A DNA stretch of 64,000 nt, from positions 1 through 64,000 of the forward strand of contig JAJFKC010000048.1 in NCBI GenBank assembly GCA_021773435.1, given 5' to 3'. The stretch is from Porticoccaceae bacterium. GTDB lineage: Bacteria; Pseudomonadota; Gammaproteobacteria; Pseudomonadales; Porticoccaceae. The first letter of the stretch is position 1. Every line of letters starts with the position of its first letter. Below, piece after piece: positions 46,738 to 58,153 of the stretch. A program made the translations under genes and the position numbers. The notes below the pieces were generated by a model. The model made no database searches and had not been told where the DNA came from. It was given only the letters and a program-made list of their open reading frames with translations.

Positions 46738-48987
46738 CTAACTCTCGACAGTCATTCGATCTACTCTTTGAAATCCTCGGGGTAATTTATTACCACGCCG
46801 ACCGCGCTCGCCCCGATAATGTTCGAGATCAGCAAACTTGAGCGCATGGTGACGCTTGCCGGAATAAACTAGCAGTTGCTGACCGGGTGATATCACCGCA
46901 ACCGCCATCATCCATTCTTCCCGAGCCTGTAGGCGAGATGAAGGGATATTTATAATTTTATTGCCCTTGCCCCGGGCCAGTTCAGGCAAATCGCTAATCG
47001 GAAAACTCAGCATCCGGCCTTCATTGCTGACCGCTACCACCATCGCGTTCTCAAGTGATTCAACCGTTACTGGGGCCAATACCCTGGCACCTTTAGGTAC
47101 GCTAATTGCCGTTTTACCGGAGCGGTTTTTGGTATGCAGGTCTGCCAGTTTCGCGACAAAGCCATAACCGGCATCGGTGGCCATCAATATGCGTTGGTCT
47201 TCGTCGCCCAGTAATATCCCGCAAAATGTCGCACCCGATGGCGCATTTAAGCGGCCGGTAGCCGGTTCACCTTGGCCTCGTGCCGACGGCAGAGTGTGGG
47301 CGGACAGGGCATAGGAGCGCCCAGTTGAATCCAGCAAAACAGCCTGCTGACTACTCCGCCCTTGAGCCGCTGCTAGAAAACTGTCACCCGCTTTGTAGCT
47401 GAGTCCCTCTACATCAACCTCGTGACCTTTGGCAGCACGGATCCAGCCTTTTTCTGAGAGCACCACTGTGACCGGCTCGGAGGTGACCAGATCAGCCTCG
47501 CTATAAGCCTGAGCTTCATCTCGTTTGACGATGGGTGAGCGCCGATCATCGCCAAACTCTTCAGCGATGCTTTCCAGCTCCTTTCGCACCAGGGTTTTCA
47601 AACGCTGCTTTGAACCCAGTGTTTTTTGCAGGGCATCTCGCTCTTCACTCAGCGCATCCTGCTCAGTACGAATTTTCATTTCTTCAAGCTTGGCCAACTG
47701 ACGCAAGCGTAAATTCAGTATCGCTTCGGCCTGAATATCCGTCAGACTAAAGCGCTTGATCAGTTCGGCCTTCGGGTCATCCTCGTGGCGAATAATGGCG
47801 ATCACCTCGTCGATGCTGAGAAAAGCGATCAACAAAGCATCGAGAATATGCAAGCGTGCCAGCACCTGTTCGAGACGATATTCGAGGCGGCGCCGCACCG
47901 TGACCTTACGGAATTCGAGCCACTGCCCGATAATTTGATTTAACGCCTTCACACCGGGCCGACCATCCATGCCGATGATATTTAGATTGACCCGAGCCGA
48001 GCGCTCAAGATCAGTGGAAGCAAACAGATGACTCATCAGCACTTCACCATCAATCCGGTTCGAGCGGGGCACAATGACCAGACGGGTAGGATTCTCGTGA
48101 TCCGATTCATCCCGCAGATCCGCCACCATAGGCAGCTTTTTAGCCAACATTTGAGCGGCGATCTGTTCGAGTATTTTCGCAGGCGAGGCCTGATGAGGCA
48201 GTGCGGTGATAATAATGTCACCATCTTCCCTCACCCAACGGGCGCGCATCCGCACCGAACCTCGACCCGTGGTATAAGCTGTTTTCAATTCTTCCGGTGA
48301 AGAAATAATCTCCGCATCGGTGGGGAAATCCGGCCCCGGAATAAATTCGATCAGGTCTTCAACTGTAGCTTTAGGCTTATCGAGCATATGCACACAAGCC
48401 TTGATCACCTCACGTAAATTGTGTGGCGGAATATCTGTCGCCATGCCCACGGCAATCCCCGTCGTGCCATTAAGCAAAACATGGGGCACCTGGGCGGGGA
48501 GAATGGTGGGTTCATCCAACGAACCATCAAAATTGGGCTGCCAGTCCACCGTGCCCTGACCCAGTTCAGTCAACAACAAATTAGCAAACGGTGTCAGGCG
48601 AGATTCGGTATAGCGCATAGCCGCAAAGGACTTGGGATCATCAGGAGAACCCCAATTGCCCTGACCATCCACCAATGGGTAGCGGTAGGAGAATGGCTGG
48701 GCCATCAAAACCATAGCTTCATAGGCTGCGGTATCACCATGGGGATGAAACTTGCCGATCACATCACCCACCGTGCGCGCTGATTTTTTATGCTTGGCCG
48801 GCGCCCTGAGACCCAGCTCACTCATCGCGTAAATAATGCGCCGCTGCACTGGCTTAAGCCCATCGCTGATATGGGGCAGGGCGCGATCAAGGATCACGTA
48901 CATAGAGTAATCGAGGTAGGCCTTCTCGGCATAGTCTCGCAGCGGGGTGGATTCTTCGGCGTCCGCTATTAGTGTTGCATCTGACAT
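46738..48987 (-). CDS. parC: DNA topoisomerase IV subunit A
   Basis: This 749-aa protein is the breakage-reunion subunit of topoisomerase IV, which decatenates daughter chromosomes. [20 protein letters not shown] lies near the start. The quinolone-resistance region reads [12 protein letters not shown] (about 81-92) and the active-site tyrosine is in [10 protein letters not shown] (about residue 126). The C-terminal beta-pinwheel follows from about residue 490. Position 86, equivalent to E. coli Ser80, is threonine. Confidence 0.97.
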   Translation of the reverse strand: MSDATLIADAEESTPLRDYAEKAYLDYSMYVILDRALPHISDGLKPVQRRIIYAMSELGLRAPAKHKKSARTVGDVIGKFHPHGDTAAYEAMVLMAQPFSYRYPLVDGQGNWGSPDDPKSFAAMRYTESRLTPFANLLLTELGQGTVDWQPNFDGSLDEPTILPAQVPHVLLNGTTGIAVGMATDIPPHNLREVIKACVHMLDKPKATVEDLIEFIPGPDFPTDAEIISSPEELKTAYTTGRGSVRMRARWVREDGDIIITALPHQASPAKILEQIAAQMLAKKLPMVADLRDESDHENPTRLVIVPRSNRIDGEVLMSHLFASTDLERSARVNLNIIGMDGRPGVKALNQIIGQWLEFRKVTVRRRLEYRLEQVLARLHILDALLIAFLSIDEVIAIIRHEDDPKAELIKRFSLTDIQAEAILNLRLRQLAKLEEMKIRTEQDALSEERDALQKTLGSKQRLKTLVRKELESIAEEFGDDRRSPIVKRDEAQAYSEADLVTSEPVTVVLSEKGWIRAAKGHEVDVEGLSYKAGDSFLAAAQGRSSQQAVLLDSTGRSYALSAHTLPSARGQGEPATGRLNAPSGATFCGILLGDEDQRILMATDAGYGFVAKLADLHTKNRSGKTAISVPKGARVLAPVTVESLENAMVVAVSNEGRMLSFPISDLPELARGKGNKIINIPSSRLQAREEWMMAVAVISPGQQLLVYSGKRHHALKFADLEHYRGERGRRGNKLPRGFQRVDRMTVES

Positions 48988-49402
48988 AAAGGTGATTTTT
49001 ACCTAATCGTATGTATATGCCGCAGTTTACTGGCAGCTATGCAACTATAGCGAGATTAAAATAAACGGTTTTAGCGGGTTGAAATACTCAGATCTAAACA
49101 TTACCAACTTCGACATGACTTTACACTGCCAGGCCAAGTACAAAGAGTATCGACTGCCGTGGAAGAATCATTTCAAAACACTAATGACAGCGTTCAAATG
49201 AGAGCGCATATGATATAACAGATTTACTCGTTCGAGACGGCATATTAGGCTTCTAATTGGCGAGCGTCAGGGATCGACATAACGACCGACCTGTTTATCC
49301 GGCTAATTTCTAGCACCTATACCGACGTGTTAGATTTTAATTCCATGCAGAGGAGGCCTTGACTAATAATTATGTGCTTTAATGCAAACTGGAGGTTCGC
49401 CT
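48988..49402. other. Intergenic region at the start of the parC-parE accessory island
   Basis: These 415 bp separate the parC start from the toxin-antitoxin genes. They contain the parC promoter (leftwards) and, on the right, the antitoxin ribosome site GGAGG. I see no gene, RNA or attachment-site repeat that I can support. Confidence 0.5.
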
Positions 49403-49591
49403 ATGAGTACAGCTAAAAGTGAAGTGCAGTCGCTGCTGGAAAACTTGCCAGATGACTGCACACTGGAGGATATTCAGTACCATTTGTATATCGTTGAGAA
49501 AGTCCATCGCGGTATCGATAGGGCGGAAAAGGAGGGGACAGTCTCACATCAGGATGTTGAGAAACGGCTAAGCAAATGGACTACCAATTAG
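49403..49591 (+). CDS. Antitoxin of a ParE/RelE-type module
   Basis: This protein of about 62 aa begins MSTAKSEVQSLLENLPDDCT. The pattern LPDDCTLEDIQYHLYIVEKV and a C-terminal HQDVEKRLSKW is typical of small antitoxins paired with RelE/ParE toxins. The ATG at 49403 has a good GGAGG site; the longer frame starting at 49382 is less likely. The stop overlaps the toxin start by 16 nt. Confidence 0.85.
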   Translation: MSTAKSEVQSLLENLPDDCTLEDIQYHLYIVEKVHRGIDRAEKEGTVSHQDVEKRLSKWTTN

Positions 49592-49881
49592 CGTGGTCAC
49601 CCGAAGCAGCTGAAGACCTTGAAGCTATCGCTAAATACATAGCAAGAGACTCTTTGTTCTATGCGCAATCTGTTGTATCGAAAATTCTTGAAACATCGAT
49701 AACCATAGGAGAATCCCCGTTAGTTGGCCGCGTCCTGCCGGAAATCGGTGATAATAATATCCGAGAACGGTTTGTTTACAGCTATCGCTTAGTATACGTA
49801 ATAAGGCAGCGGAAGGTTCTTATCATTGCCATTATTCACGGAAAGCGCTTGCTTGAAAACATTGAGGACAGGTTCGGGTAA
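49576..49881 (+). CDS. RelE/ParE-family toxin
   Basis: This 101-aa protein matches the plasmid-stabilisation/ParE fold: WSPEAAEDLEAIAKYIARDS near the start, SPLVGRVLPEIGD with RERFVYSYRLVYVI in the middle, and IIAIIHGKRLLEN near the end. The family includes gyrase poisons and mRNA-cleaving enzymes; which type this is cannot be judged by eye. The frame is intact, unlike the other toxin in the window. Confidence 0.9.
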   Translation: MDYQLAWSPEAAEDLEAIAKYIARDSLFYAQSVVSKILETSITIGESPLVGRVLPEIGDNNIRERFVYSYRLVYVIRQRKVLIIAIIHGKRLLENIEDRFG

Positions 49882-50040
49882 GCACCTGGATATTCTTGAC
49901 TACCCATCGCACCCGCTGAAAAGTATCGAAAATCAAATTGATCGCGGCGTAACGAGGGAGACAACGGAGTAAGAACCCAACAGCCCATACAATTGATCAT
50001 TCAGTATATCCAAATTAACTTCCCCATGCATTGGAACTAA

Positions 50041-51499
50041 GGAGCAGACCAGCCTACCCGACCTTGGATCACCAAGAGTAAAAAAGTATCTAGTCTTCAT
50101 CTGGATCCAAAGAACCCGAGACTAGGACGGGAAACACGCTCGAGAGCACCAAGAGAGATTATTCAGTATCTCTTCGATCACGATAAGGCAATCGATATCG
50201 CTCACAGCATCTCTACTAGGGGCTATTTTCCTAACGAACCGCTGTTAGCCATCGAGGAAGATGATCAACTAGTTGTGGTAGAAGGAAACCGACGTCTTGC
50301 GGCTTTGAAAGCTCTTCGTGAACCGGGACTACTGGAAGGGAAGTATCAACGTCAGGTAGAGCGCCTTTCGCGGCAACTTGAAGGTCTGGAGTCTATTTCT
50401 TCTATTCCTGTAACAATCGCTCCGAGTCGCAGAGCTACAGACCGCCAGATCGCAGGTAGACACGTAGGTACGCCGGTACTAGCGTGGCAAGCCGAGAACC
50501 GCGCTAGCTTCATACTTGACAAGCTTGCGGAGGGCTATAGCAACGATCAATTGCGGGACCAGTTAGGATTTAATTTGTCTGATATACAAGCAGCAAGGCA
50601 AACAAGAGCCATAGCTGACATGGCTAGGTCCCTTGACCTGCCGGAGGAAATCGCGGCGAAGCTTGATAGTCCGAGAGCGAAACTCTTTTCCACCGTTGAG
50701 CGGGTTTTCGACTCAACAGTTGGCAGAGGGTTTCTTATGGTTGAGCCTGACCCCGAACATGGAATAAGAGGAAAAACAACGAAGAAAGAATTTCTTTCGG
50801 GGGTTTACACAATTGGTTACTGACATAGCGCTAGGGCGCCAATCATCACGCTCTTTGAATACAAATGAAGACATCACCCAGTACTTCAATTCTTGGGGCG
50901 ACAACGAAAAGCCGGTTAAGCGCCGAGGGTCGTTCTTGCCATCAGATGTCGTCAGTGGGAAAACTATTGCAAGCAAGAAAAAATCCCCTAAACCAGAGGA
51001 ATTAAAGAGAACAAAGCCTGAGCAAAAAACTGTATTCCCGTCTGACTTTAAAATCCGGAGTGGGACACCGAGACTGATCGACATTAGGCGGGAGTTGGTT
51101 AAACTCAAACGTGAGGATTTCCCCAACGCAGGGGCTGTATTGCTTCGTGTATTCTTCGAGCTATCTGTTTTGCATTACTTCGAGCAAACAGGTGAACTCG
51201 CCGATATAAAAGAAAAACTCAAAAGCAAGAACAAGCTTCAACACGATACTCCAACTCTACGCCAGCTATCAGTAGAGATTACACACCTAGCCAAGAAAAG
51301 ATTGCCAAAACAGCAAGCGACAATGGTGGAGAAAGCTGTTCGTTACGACCGTTCTGCCCCATTCACCGTTAGTGAACTCAACACTTTTGTGCATCAGCAG
51401 GATTTTCCTAGTGCGCGGGACATACAACAATTTTGGATTCGAATCGAACCATTGCTTCGACTTATGTTGGAGAACACGGATGAAGGAGGCTCTAGTTGA
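50041..51499 (+). pseudogene. ParB-like nuclease-domain protein, frameshifted and without a start codon
   Basis: The frame opens right after a TAA at 50038. It encodes WITKSKKVSSLHLDPKNPRL, the N-terminus of a ParB/sulfiredoxin-type domain, then the VVEGNRRLAALKAL box, but has no ATG, GTG or TTG before the conserved part. The only near ATG (50026) is followed by a stop after four codons. At 50797-50805, a five-G run (TCGGGGGTTT) shifts the frame. The +1 frame continues without loss of sense (FTQLVTDIALGRQSSRSLN) through a helical C-terminal domain to 51499. Both defects suggest decay; sequencing error is possible for the G run. Confidence 0.72.
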
Positions 51500-52347
51500 A
51501 TACCGCCAGTCCGCTTAGATACCCTGGAGGCAAAGCGACTTTTTCTAATCTGCTTGCAAGTGTTCGCCGACTAAATGGGTTTGGTCAACTACCGTTTGGA
51601 GAGCCATTCGCGGGAGGTGCCGGTGCAGCTTTAACGTTGCTATTTCGTGAGGAAACGCCCCGAATCGAGATAAACGATGCAGACGAATCAATATTCTCAT
51701 TTTGGTGGTCTTTACTAAATAGAAGTGACGAATTCCAGAAGAGACTCTCCAGCAAGCGTGTAAGCATGGCAGAGTGGAGGCGCCAAAAAGAAGTGTATAG
51801 AAAACGAAGTCAGCTGACTCGGCTGGATCGAGGGTTCAGCGCATTCTATCTGAATAGAGCAAATCGTTCGGGAATCATTATGAATGGGGGTCCTATTGGG
51901 GGAACCCAACAACAAGGACGATGGAAAATCGATGCACGTTTCAATAAACCTGATTTAGCGGAACCATGTCGAAAAGTGACCGAGTATAGAGAGCGAATAC
52001 GAGTTTCCAATTTGGACGGTATTGATTTTATTAAATCCGTTAACAATATTTTCCTCTTTATCGATCCGCCATACTACGAGAAAGGACCCACTCTCTATCT
52101 AAACGCTCTGAATCATTCATATCATGAACAACTTGCTGAAACTCTCCGTTCACGCCAGGATTCTTCGTGGGTTTTGACTTACGATGACTGCATTGAAGTG
52201 CGAGCTTTATACGAAGAGTGGGCAAACGTCCGTCCATTTTCTCTCAGATACTCAGCCTCAGGGCACGGACAAGGCGGAGAGCTATTCATCTCACCGAAGT
52301 CGCTTGAGCTTCCTGAATATCAAAAATCAAAATCCATTCAATGGTGA
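51496..52347 (+). CDS. D12-class adenine-specific DNA methyltransferase
   Basis: This 283-aa Dam-like enzyme has RYPGGK at 8-13, the SAM-binding motif FAGGAGAA at 38-45, the conserved FYLNRANRSGI region near 117-127 and the catalytic DPPYY at 190-194. It should transfer methyl groups to adenine N6. The TTG start overlaps the stop of the ParB-like gene (TTGA), so the two formed a coupled pair. No restriction endonuclease is recognisable nearby, which makes this an orphan or regulatory methyltransferase, or part of an undefined module. All catalytic motifs look intact. Confidence 0.9.
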   Translation: MNTASPLRYPGGKATFSNLLASVRRLNGFGQLPFGEPFAGGAGAALTLLFREETPRIEINDADESIFSFWWSLLNRSDEFQKRLSSKRVSMAEWRRQKEVYRKRSQLTRLDRGFSAFYLNRANRSGIIMNGGPIGGTQQQGRWKIDARFNKPDLAEPCRKVTEYRERIRVSNLDGIDFIKSVNNIFLFIDPPYYEKGPTLYLNALNHSYHEQLAETLRSRQDSSWVLTYDDCIEVRALYEEWANVRPFSLRYSASGHGQGGELFISPKSLELPEYQKSKSIQW

Positions 52348-52437
52348 GGTATCCGGCTTCTATCCAGCAAACTGAAGTATCAAGGATTGTAGCGCTGTCT
52401 AATTCCGCTCAAGACTCATCAATCAATACGAAATAGC

Positions 52438-54913
<2,476 letters not shown>

Positions 54914-55045
54914 AGCTCAGTTCAAGACCAGGTTTTGTGTTCAATGTAGGAGTGAGATTATAGCGAGTCACATCAGGCCATGGATAGCACTGACTGGTAC
55001 TCAACTCCAGTTAATCAATACCCTATTTAACCAAACCTTTAATCA

Positions 55046-55840
55046 CTAGTAATTCTGGACTTGATGATCGACAGCGAAATCAGCGATATCTAAACGACAT
55101 ACACCCGTTTCGAGATATCCATCAGGGTGCAGATCAATCCACCGGTAGCCAGGGCAATCATTGCTCAACGCAAAATCTGCACTGTTGGCCGCAAACTGAA
55201 AACAAGTCGAGGGGCTGGTATAGATACGACTACCGGCCCAACGGGTTTCAGTTTCCTGATGGACATGACCACAAAATACAGCGCGAACGTTACTGGCTGA
55301 AGCGACAATAGTCTCAAACTCATGAGCATTACTGATTTTTTGCTTATCAAGCCACTTGCAACCAACCGATACCGGCGGATGATGGGTAAAGATAATAATC
55401 GGATGACCACTTTCACTGCGTAAGGTGGTGGCGAGGAACTCTAGCTCGGCTTCAATCAAGGTGCCGCCGACCTGGCCACTCACAGCTGAATTTAAGGAGA
55501 TAACGCGCCAGTCTCCGAATTCAAGCAACGACCAGTAAGGTGCCGATGTGACACTAGTTTGCATCACGTCAAAATCATCATGATTACCCGGCAGCCATGC
55601 ATAGGGGATATCGACAAAGCGAATTTGTTCAGCAAAAAGCTTGTAGGCTTCCTGCTTACCCAGGGCTGCTATATCCCCCGTCACCATCAACATATCGGGC
55701 ACATCCCGTCGAGCCGCAATATCTGCCAGCACTTGACGAAACGTGTCATAGGTGCATATACCAGCCAGGCGGTGGTGGCGATCCTCACCAATATGGGCGT
55801 CTGTTAGCTGAATTAAACGATGGGTTTGCGGCTGTGACAT
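55046..55840 (-). CDS. cpdA: 3',5'-cyclic-AMP phosphodiesterase CpdA
   Basis: This 264-aa calcineurin-type metallophosphoesterase has its metal-binding blocks in order: LTDAHIGED, MVTGDIAAL, LPGNHDDF, FTHHPP and FCGHVHQE. It hydrolyses cAMP to AMP and so tunes CRP-dependent regulation. It lies in the conserved tolC-yqiB-cpdA-yqiA-parE order. Confidence 0.95.
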   Translation of the reverse strand: MSQPQTHRLIQLTDAHIGEDRHHRLAGICTYDTFRQVLADIAARRDVPDMLMVTGDIAALGKQEAYKLFAEQIRFVDIPYAWLPGNHDDFDVMQTSVTSAPYWSLLEFGDWRVISLNSAVSGQVGGTLIEAELEFLATTLRSESGHPIIIFTHHPPVSVGCKWLDKQKISNAHEFETIVASASNVRAVFCGHVHQETETRWAGSRIYTSPSTCFQFAANSADFALSNDCPGYRWIDLHPDGYLETGVCRLDIADFAVDHQVQNY

Positions 55841-55891
55841 AAATCGATCTTAATTGGGTTAGAGCAAAGTCGAACACAACAGCAGCGGGCC

Positions 55892-56362
55892 TTATTCAAC
55901 ACCTCCGTTCAGCAATACCAGGCCTGACTCAGAGACATAACCATACTCAATACAAACCACTAACCATTCTTCTAGAAAGCGGTTCCACTGAGCTTTTTCA
56001 TCGCGCTGCAGCATGTTTTTATTAGGGTACTCATTTTTAGGTTTTGCGTTGCGCATTCCGTCACAACTCACAACTTCCGCCAATTTGGCATCGTGATATA
56101 TGCGCACAGTCAACAACAGCGGCTTGAACCAATCGGTATTTGTCGTGGGGTTAGCCGCATTTTTTAATTTTTCTTCAACGGCCAGTAATGTCGTATAGGG
56201 CGTTCTTTCGAGGACAGTGAGCACCACCTCTCGATTATCGACGGTGGTGAGACCCAGGCAACGCTCCTGATCCACCGCCATATCCGGGAACACCTGATGC
56301 AGTCGTCGATAATTGGACTCACAACGAGCCATGAAATTTTTCAGGTCAACCTTGTAACTCAT
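55892..56362 (-). CDS. yqiB: DUF1249 family protein YqiB
   Basis: This 156-aa protein opens YKVDLKNFMARCESNYRRLH and has VRIYHDAKLAEVVSCDGMRN and PNKNMLQRDEKAQWNRFLEEW, all typical of the YqiB/DUF1249 family encoded next to cpdA. Function is unknown. It is probably the first gene of the yqiB-cpdA-yqiA-parE run. Confidence 0.94.
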   Translation of the reverse strand: MSYKVDLKNFMARCESNYRRLHQVFPDMAVDQERCLGLTTVDNREVVLTVLERTPYTTLLAVEEKLKNAANPTTNTDWFKPLLLTVRIYHDAKLAEVVSCDGMRNAKPKNEYPNKNMLQRDEKAQWNRFLEEWLVVCIEYGYVSESGLVLLNGGVE

Positions 56363-56546
56363 ATCACCCTATTTGCAATTTAGTGCCTGGAGGCCTTGTG
56401 CCCGGAAACCAATGACGCTCACCCGTGTAGATAAAACTGATCATTATCTTCTTCAGGCCAAACTATACCTTGCAGAGATTGATTTTGCAGGTACCGCTTG
56501 TTATTTGAAGCTTGAATTAGCAGTTTTGTCGTTTTGATGTAGCATT

Positions 56547-56768
56547 TTAATACTTCAAGATAGCAGCCAAATCACGGTGTATGTCCTCTGTTATCTCAAA
56601 GCCAACCGGGACTTTTTTATCCGTCCACACTATAAACTCCGCTAAAACTGATCCTTCATCAATCAAGTCTTTTAGGAAATATATCGACACATCTGCTAGA
56701 ATTTCCCGGTTGTAAATTACCCATGGATTATCAAATGAACAAGCTTTCAAAAATGGCGTGTGCAGCAC
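56547..56768 (-). CDS. Doubtful small ORF opposite the tolC start
   Basis: A 73-codon frame has a protein-like end (LIDEGSVLAEFIVWTDKKVP, then EITEDIHRDLAAILKY), but its only upstream start is a GTG inside the tolC coding region on the other strand, without a ribosome site. It could be the remnant of a gene between yqiB and tolC, where many relatives have nudF, though it does not look like NudF. I recognise no family. The rest of the 56363-56722 gap shows nothing else. Confidence 0.25.
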   Translation of the reverse strand: MLHTPFLKACSFDNPWVIYNREILADVSIYFLKDLIDEGSVLAEFIVWTDKKVPVGFEITEDIHRDLAAILKY

Positions 56769-58153
56769 TGTTTTCGATCACGGCGGTCATGCCGGTTACG
56801 GCTGATACGCTATCCGAAATATATCAGCTGGCACTAACCAATGATCCCACCTTGCGCGCTGCAAATGCCGCCTTGAAGGCGGGCAAGGAAGCCATTCCGC
56901 TTGGTCGTTCAGGAATACTACCCAAAATCACTGCTGGCCTGGAGTTCACCGATGGCGATGGTGATCGCTCTAACCTTAGAACCCTCAACTTTGGTGGCGG
57001 ATTCGAAGCAGGCGCGGCCGGTGACAATGATGATGAAACCGAGTTTTATTCAATCTCCATCAGCCAACCACTGTTTGATTTACCTGCCTGGTTTACCTTT
57101 AAACAGGGCTATGACCTGGATCAACAAGCCGAAGCTCAGTTTGCTGCTGATCAACAAGAGACTATTCTCAGAGTGACCGAGGCCTATGTAGGCGTTCTAC
57201 GCGCTAGCGAGAATCTCACCACCTCGCTCGCCGAGCAACGTGCCATTGGCCGCCAGCTGGAGCAAACCAAAGAGCGTTTTGAAGTTGGTTTGCTGCCCAT
57301 CACTGATGTTCACGAAGCCCAGGCCGCCTTTGATAGCGCGTCGGTAAATACTCTGGAAACTCAGGCCGCACTTGATATCGCTTTTGAAGGGCTAGAAGTG
57401 TTAACCGGTCAGCGTCATCAAGAGCTGGCCGGACTCACCGCAGAATTTCCTATTCAACCCACCGAACCGACCGATAGTGCTTCATGGGTAGAATTCTCGC
57501 AAAAAAATAATTTTAAGCTGGAGGTGGACCGCCTGGCCATGGTGGCAGCAGAAAAAAATGCCAAAGCCAAGAGGGCAGAGCATTTACCGACCGTCACCGC
57601 GAGCCTGGGCTACTCCAATTTTCATCGAGACGGCCATTTTGTGCGAAACGATAATGGTGATGTCCAGCCATTTTCCGAAGACGATGAGCCCACAGTATTT
57701 ACTGTTAGGGTTGATGCGCCCATTTTCACTGGCGGTATGATCAGCGCCGAACGAAGAAAAGCCTCGCAGGAGTATATTCAGGCTCAGGAACTACACATTC
57801 TCACTCAACGCAAGACCACCCAGCAGGCTCGGTCTCAACATCTGCTGGTAAAAACTAATGCGGCACGCGTGCAAGCCCGCAAACAGGCCATCACTTCGGC
57901 AACCAGCGCACTTGAGGCGACGGATGCAGGCTACGAAGTTGGCACGCGAAACATCGTCGATGTATTGATATCACAGCGAGTTTTGTATCAGGCTCAGCGG
58001 GACTACGCCAACTCCCGCTATGACTATATTGTCAGCTTGCTAAAATTGAGAGAGGTGGCAGGGCAATTGAGTCCAGAACATCTTGCTCAGCTGGACAAGT
58101 GGCTTGACCCGGCAATGACCGTCAATCGAGCAGCTTCGCGAGGCTCTGAGTAA
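56723..58153 (+). CDS. tolC: TolC-family outer-membrane efflux channel
   Basis: This 476-aa protein has a signal peptide (cleavage after about residue 27, ending PVTA) and two outer-membrane-efflux repeats. Features are YQLALTNDPTLRAANAAL near the mature start, EQLEQTKERFEVGLLPITDV-like helical hairpins, and in the second half ATDAGYEVGTRNIVDVLISQ. It forms the trimeric channel for drug efflux pumps and type I secretion. An internal ATG at 56735 is a possible start. The 3' end overlaps waaA by 32 nt on the opposite strand. Confidence 0.95.
   Translation: MDYQMNKLSKMACAALFSITAVMPVTADTLSEIYQLALTNDPTLRAANAALKAGKEAIPLGRSGILPKITAGLEFTDGDGDRSNLRTLNFGGGFEAGAAGDNDDETEFYSISISQPLFDLPAWFTFKQGYDLDQQAEAQFAADQQETILRVTEAYVGVLRASENLTTSLAEQRAIGRQLEQTKERFEVGLLPITDVHEAQAAFDSASVNTLETQAALDIAFEGLEVLTGQRHQELAGLTAEFPIQPTEPTDSASWVEFSQKNNFKLEVDRLAMVAAEKNAKAKRAEHLPTVTASLGYSNFHRDGHFVRNDNGDVQPFSEDDEPTVFTVRVDAPIFTGGMISAERRKASQEYIQAQELHILTQRKTTQQARSQHLLVKTNAARVQARKQAITSATSALEATDAGYEVGTRNIVDVLISQRVLYQAQRDYANSRYDYIVSLLKLREVAGQLSPEHLAQLDKWLDPAMTVNRAASRGSE

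Noticed and set aside
46600-46785. 61-codon plus-strand frame running into the parC 3' end
   Set aside because: It has a low-complexity translation, no ribosome site and overlaps parC antisense.
51585-52046. Minus-strand frames within the D12 methyltransferase
   Set aside because: The plus-strand frame contains all methyltransferase motifs; the antisense frames have none.
48988-52437. Integrative mobile element with integrase and attachment sites between parC and parE
   Set aside because: No integrase, transposase or flanking direct repeat was recognised, so only an accessory island is claimed.
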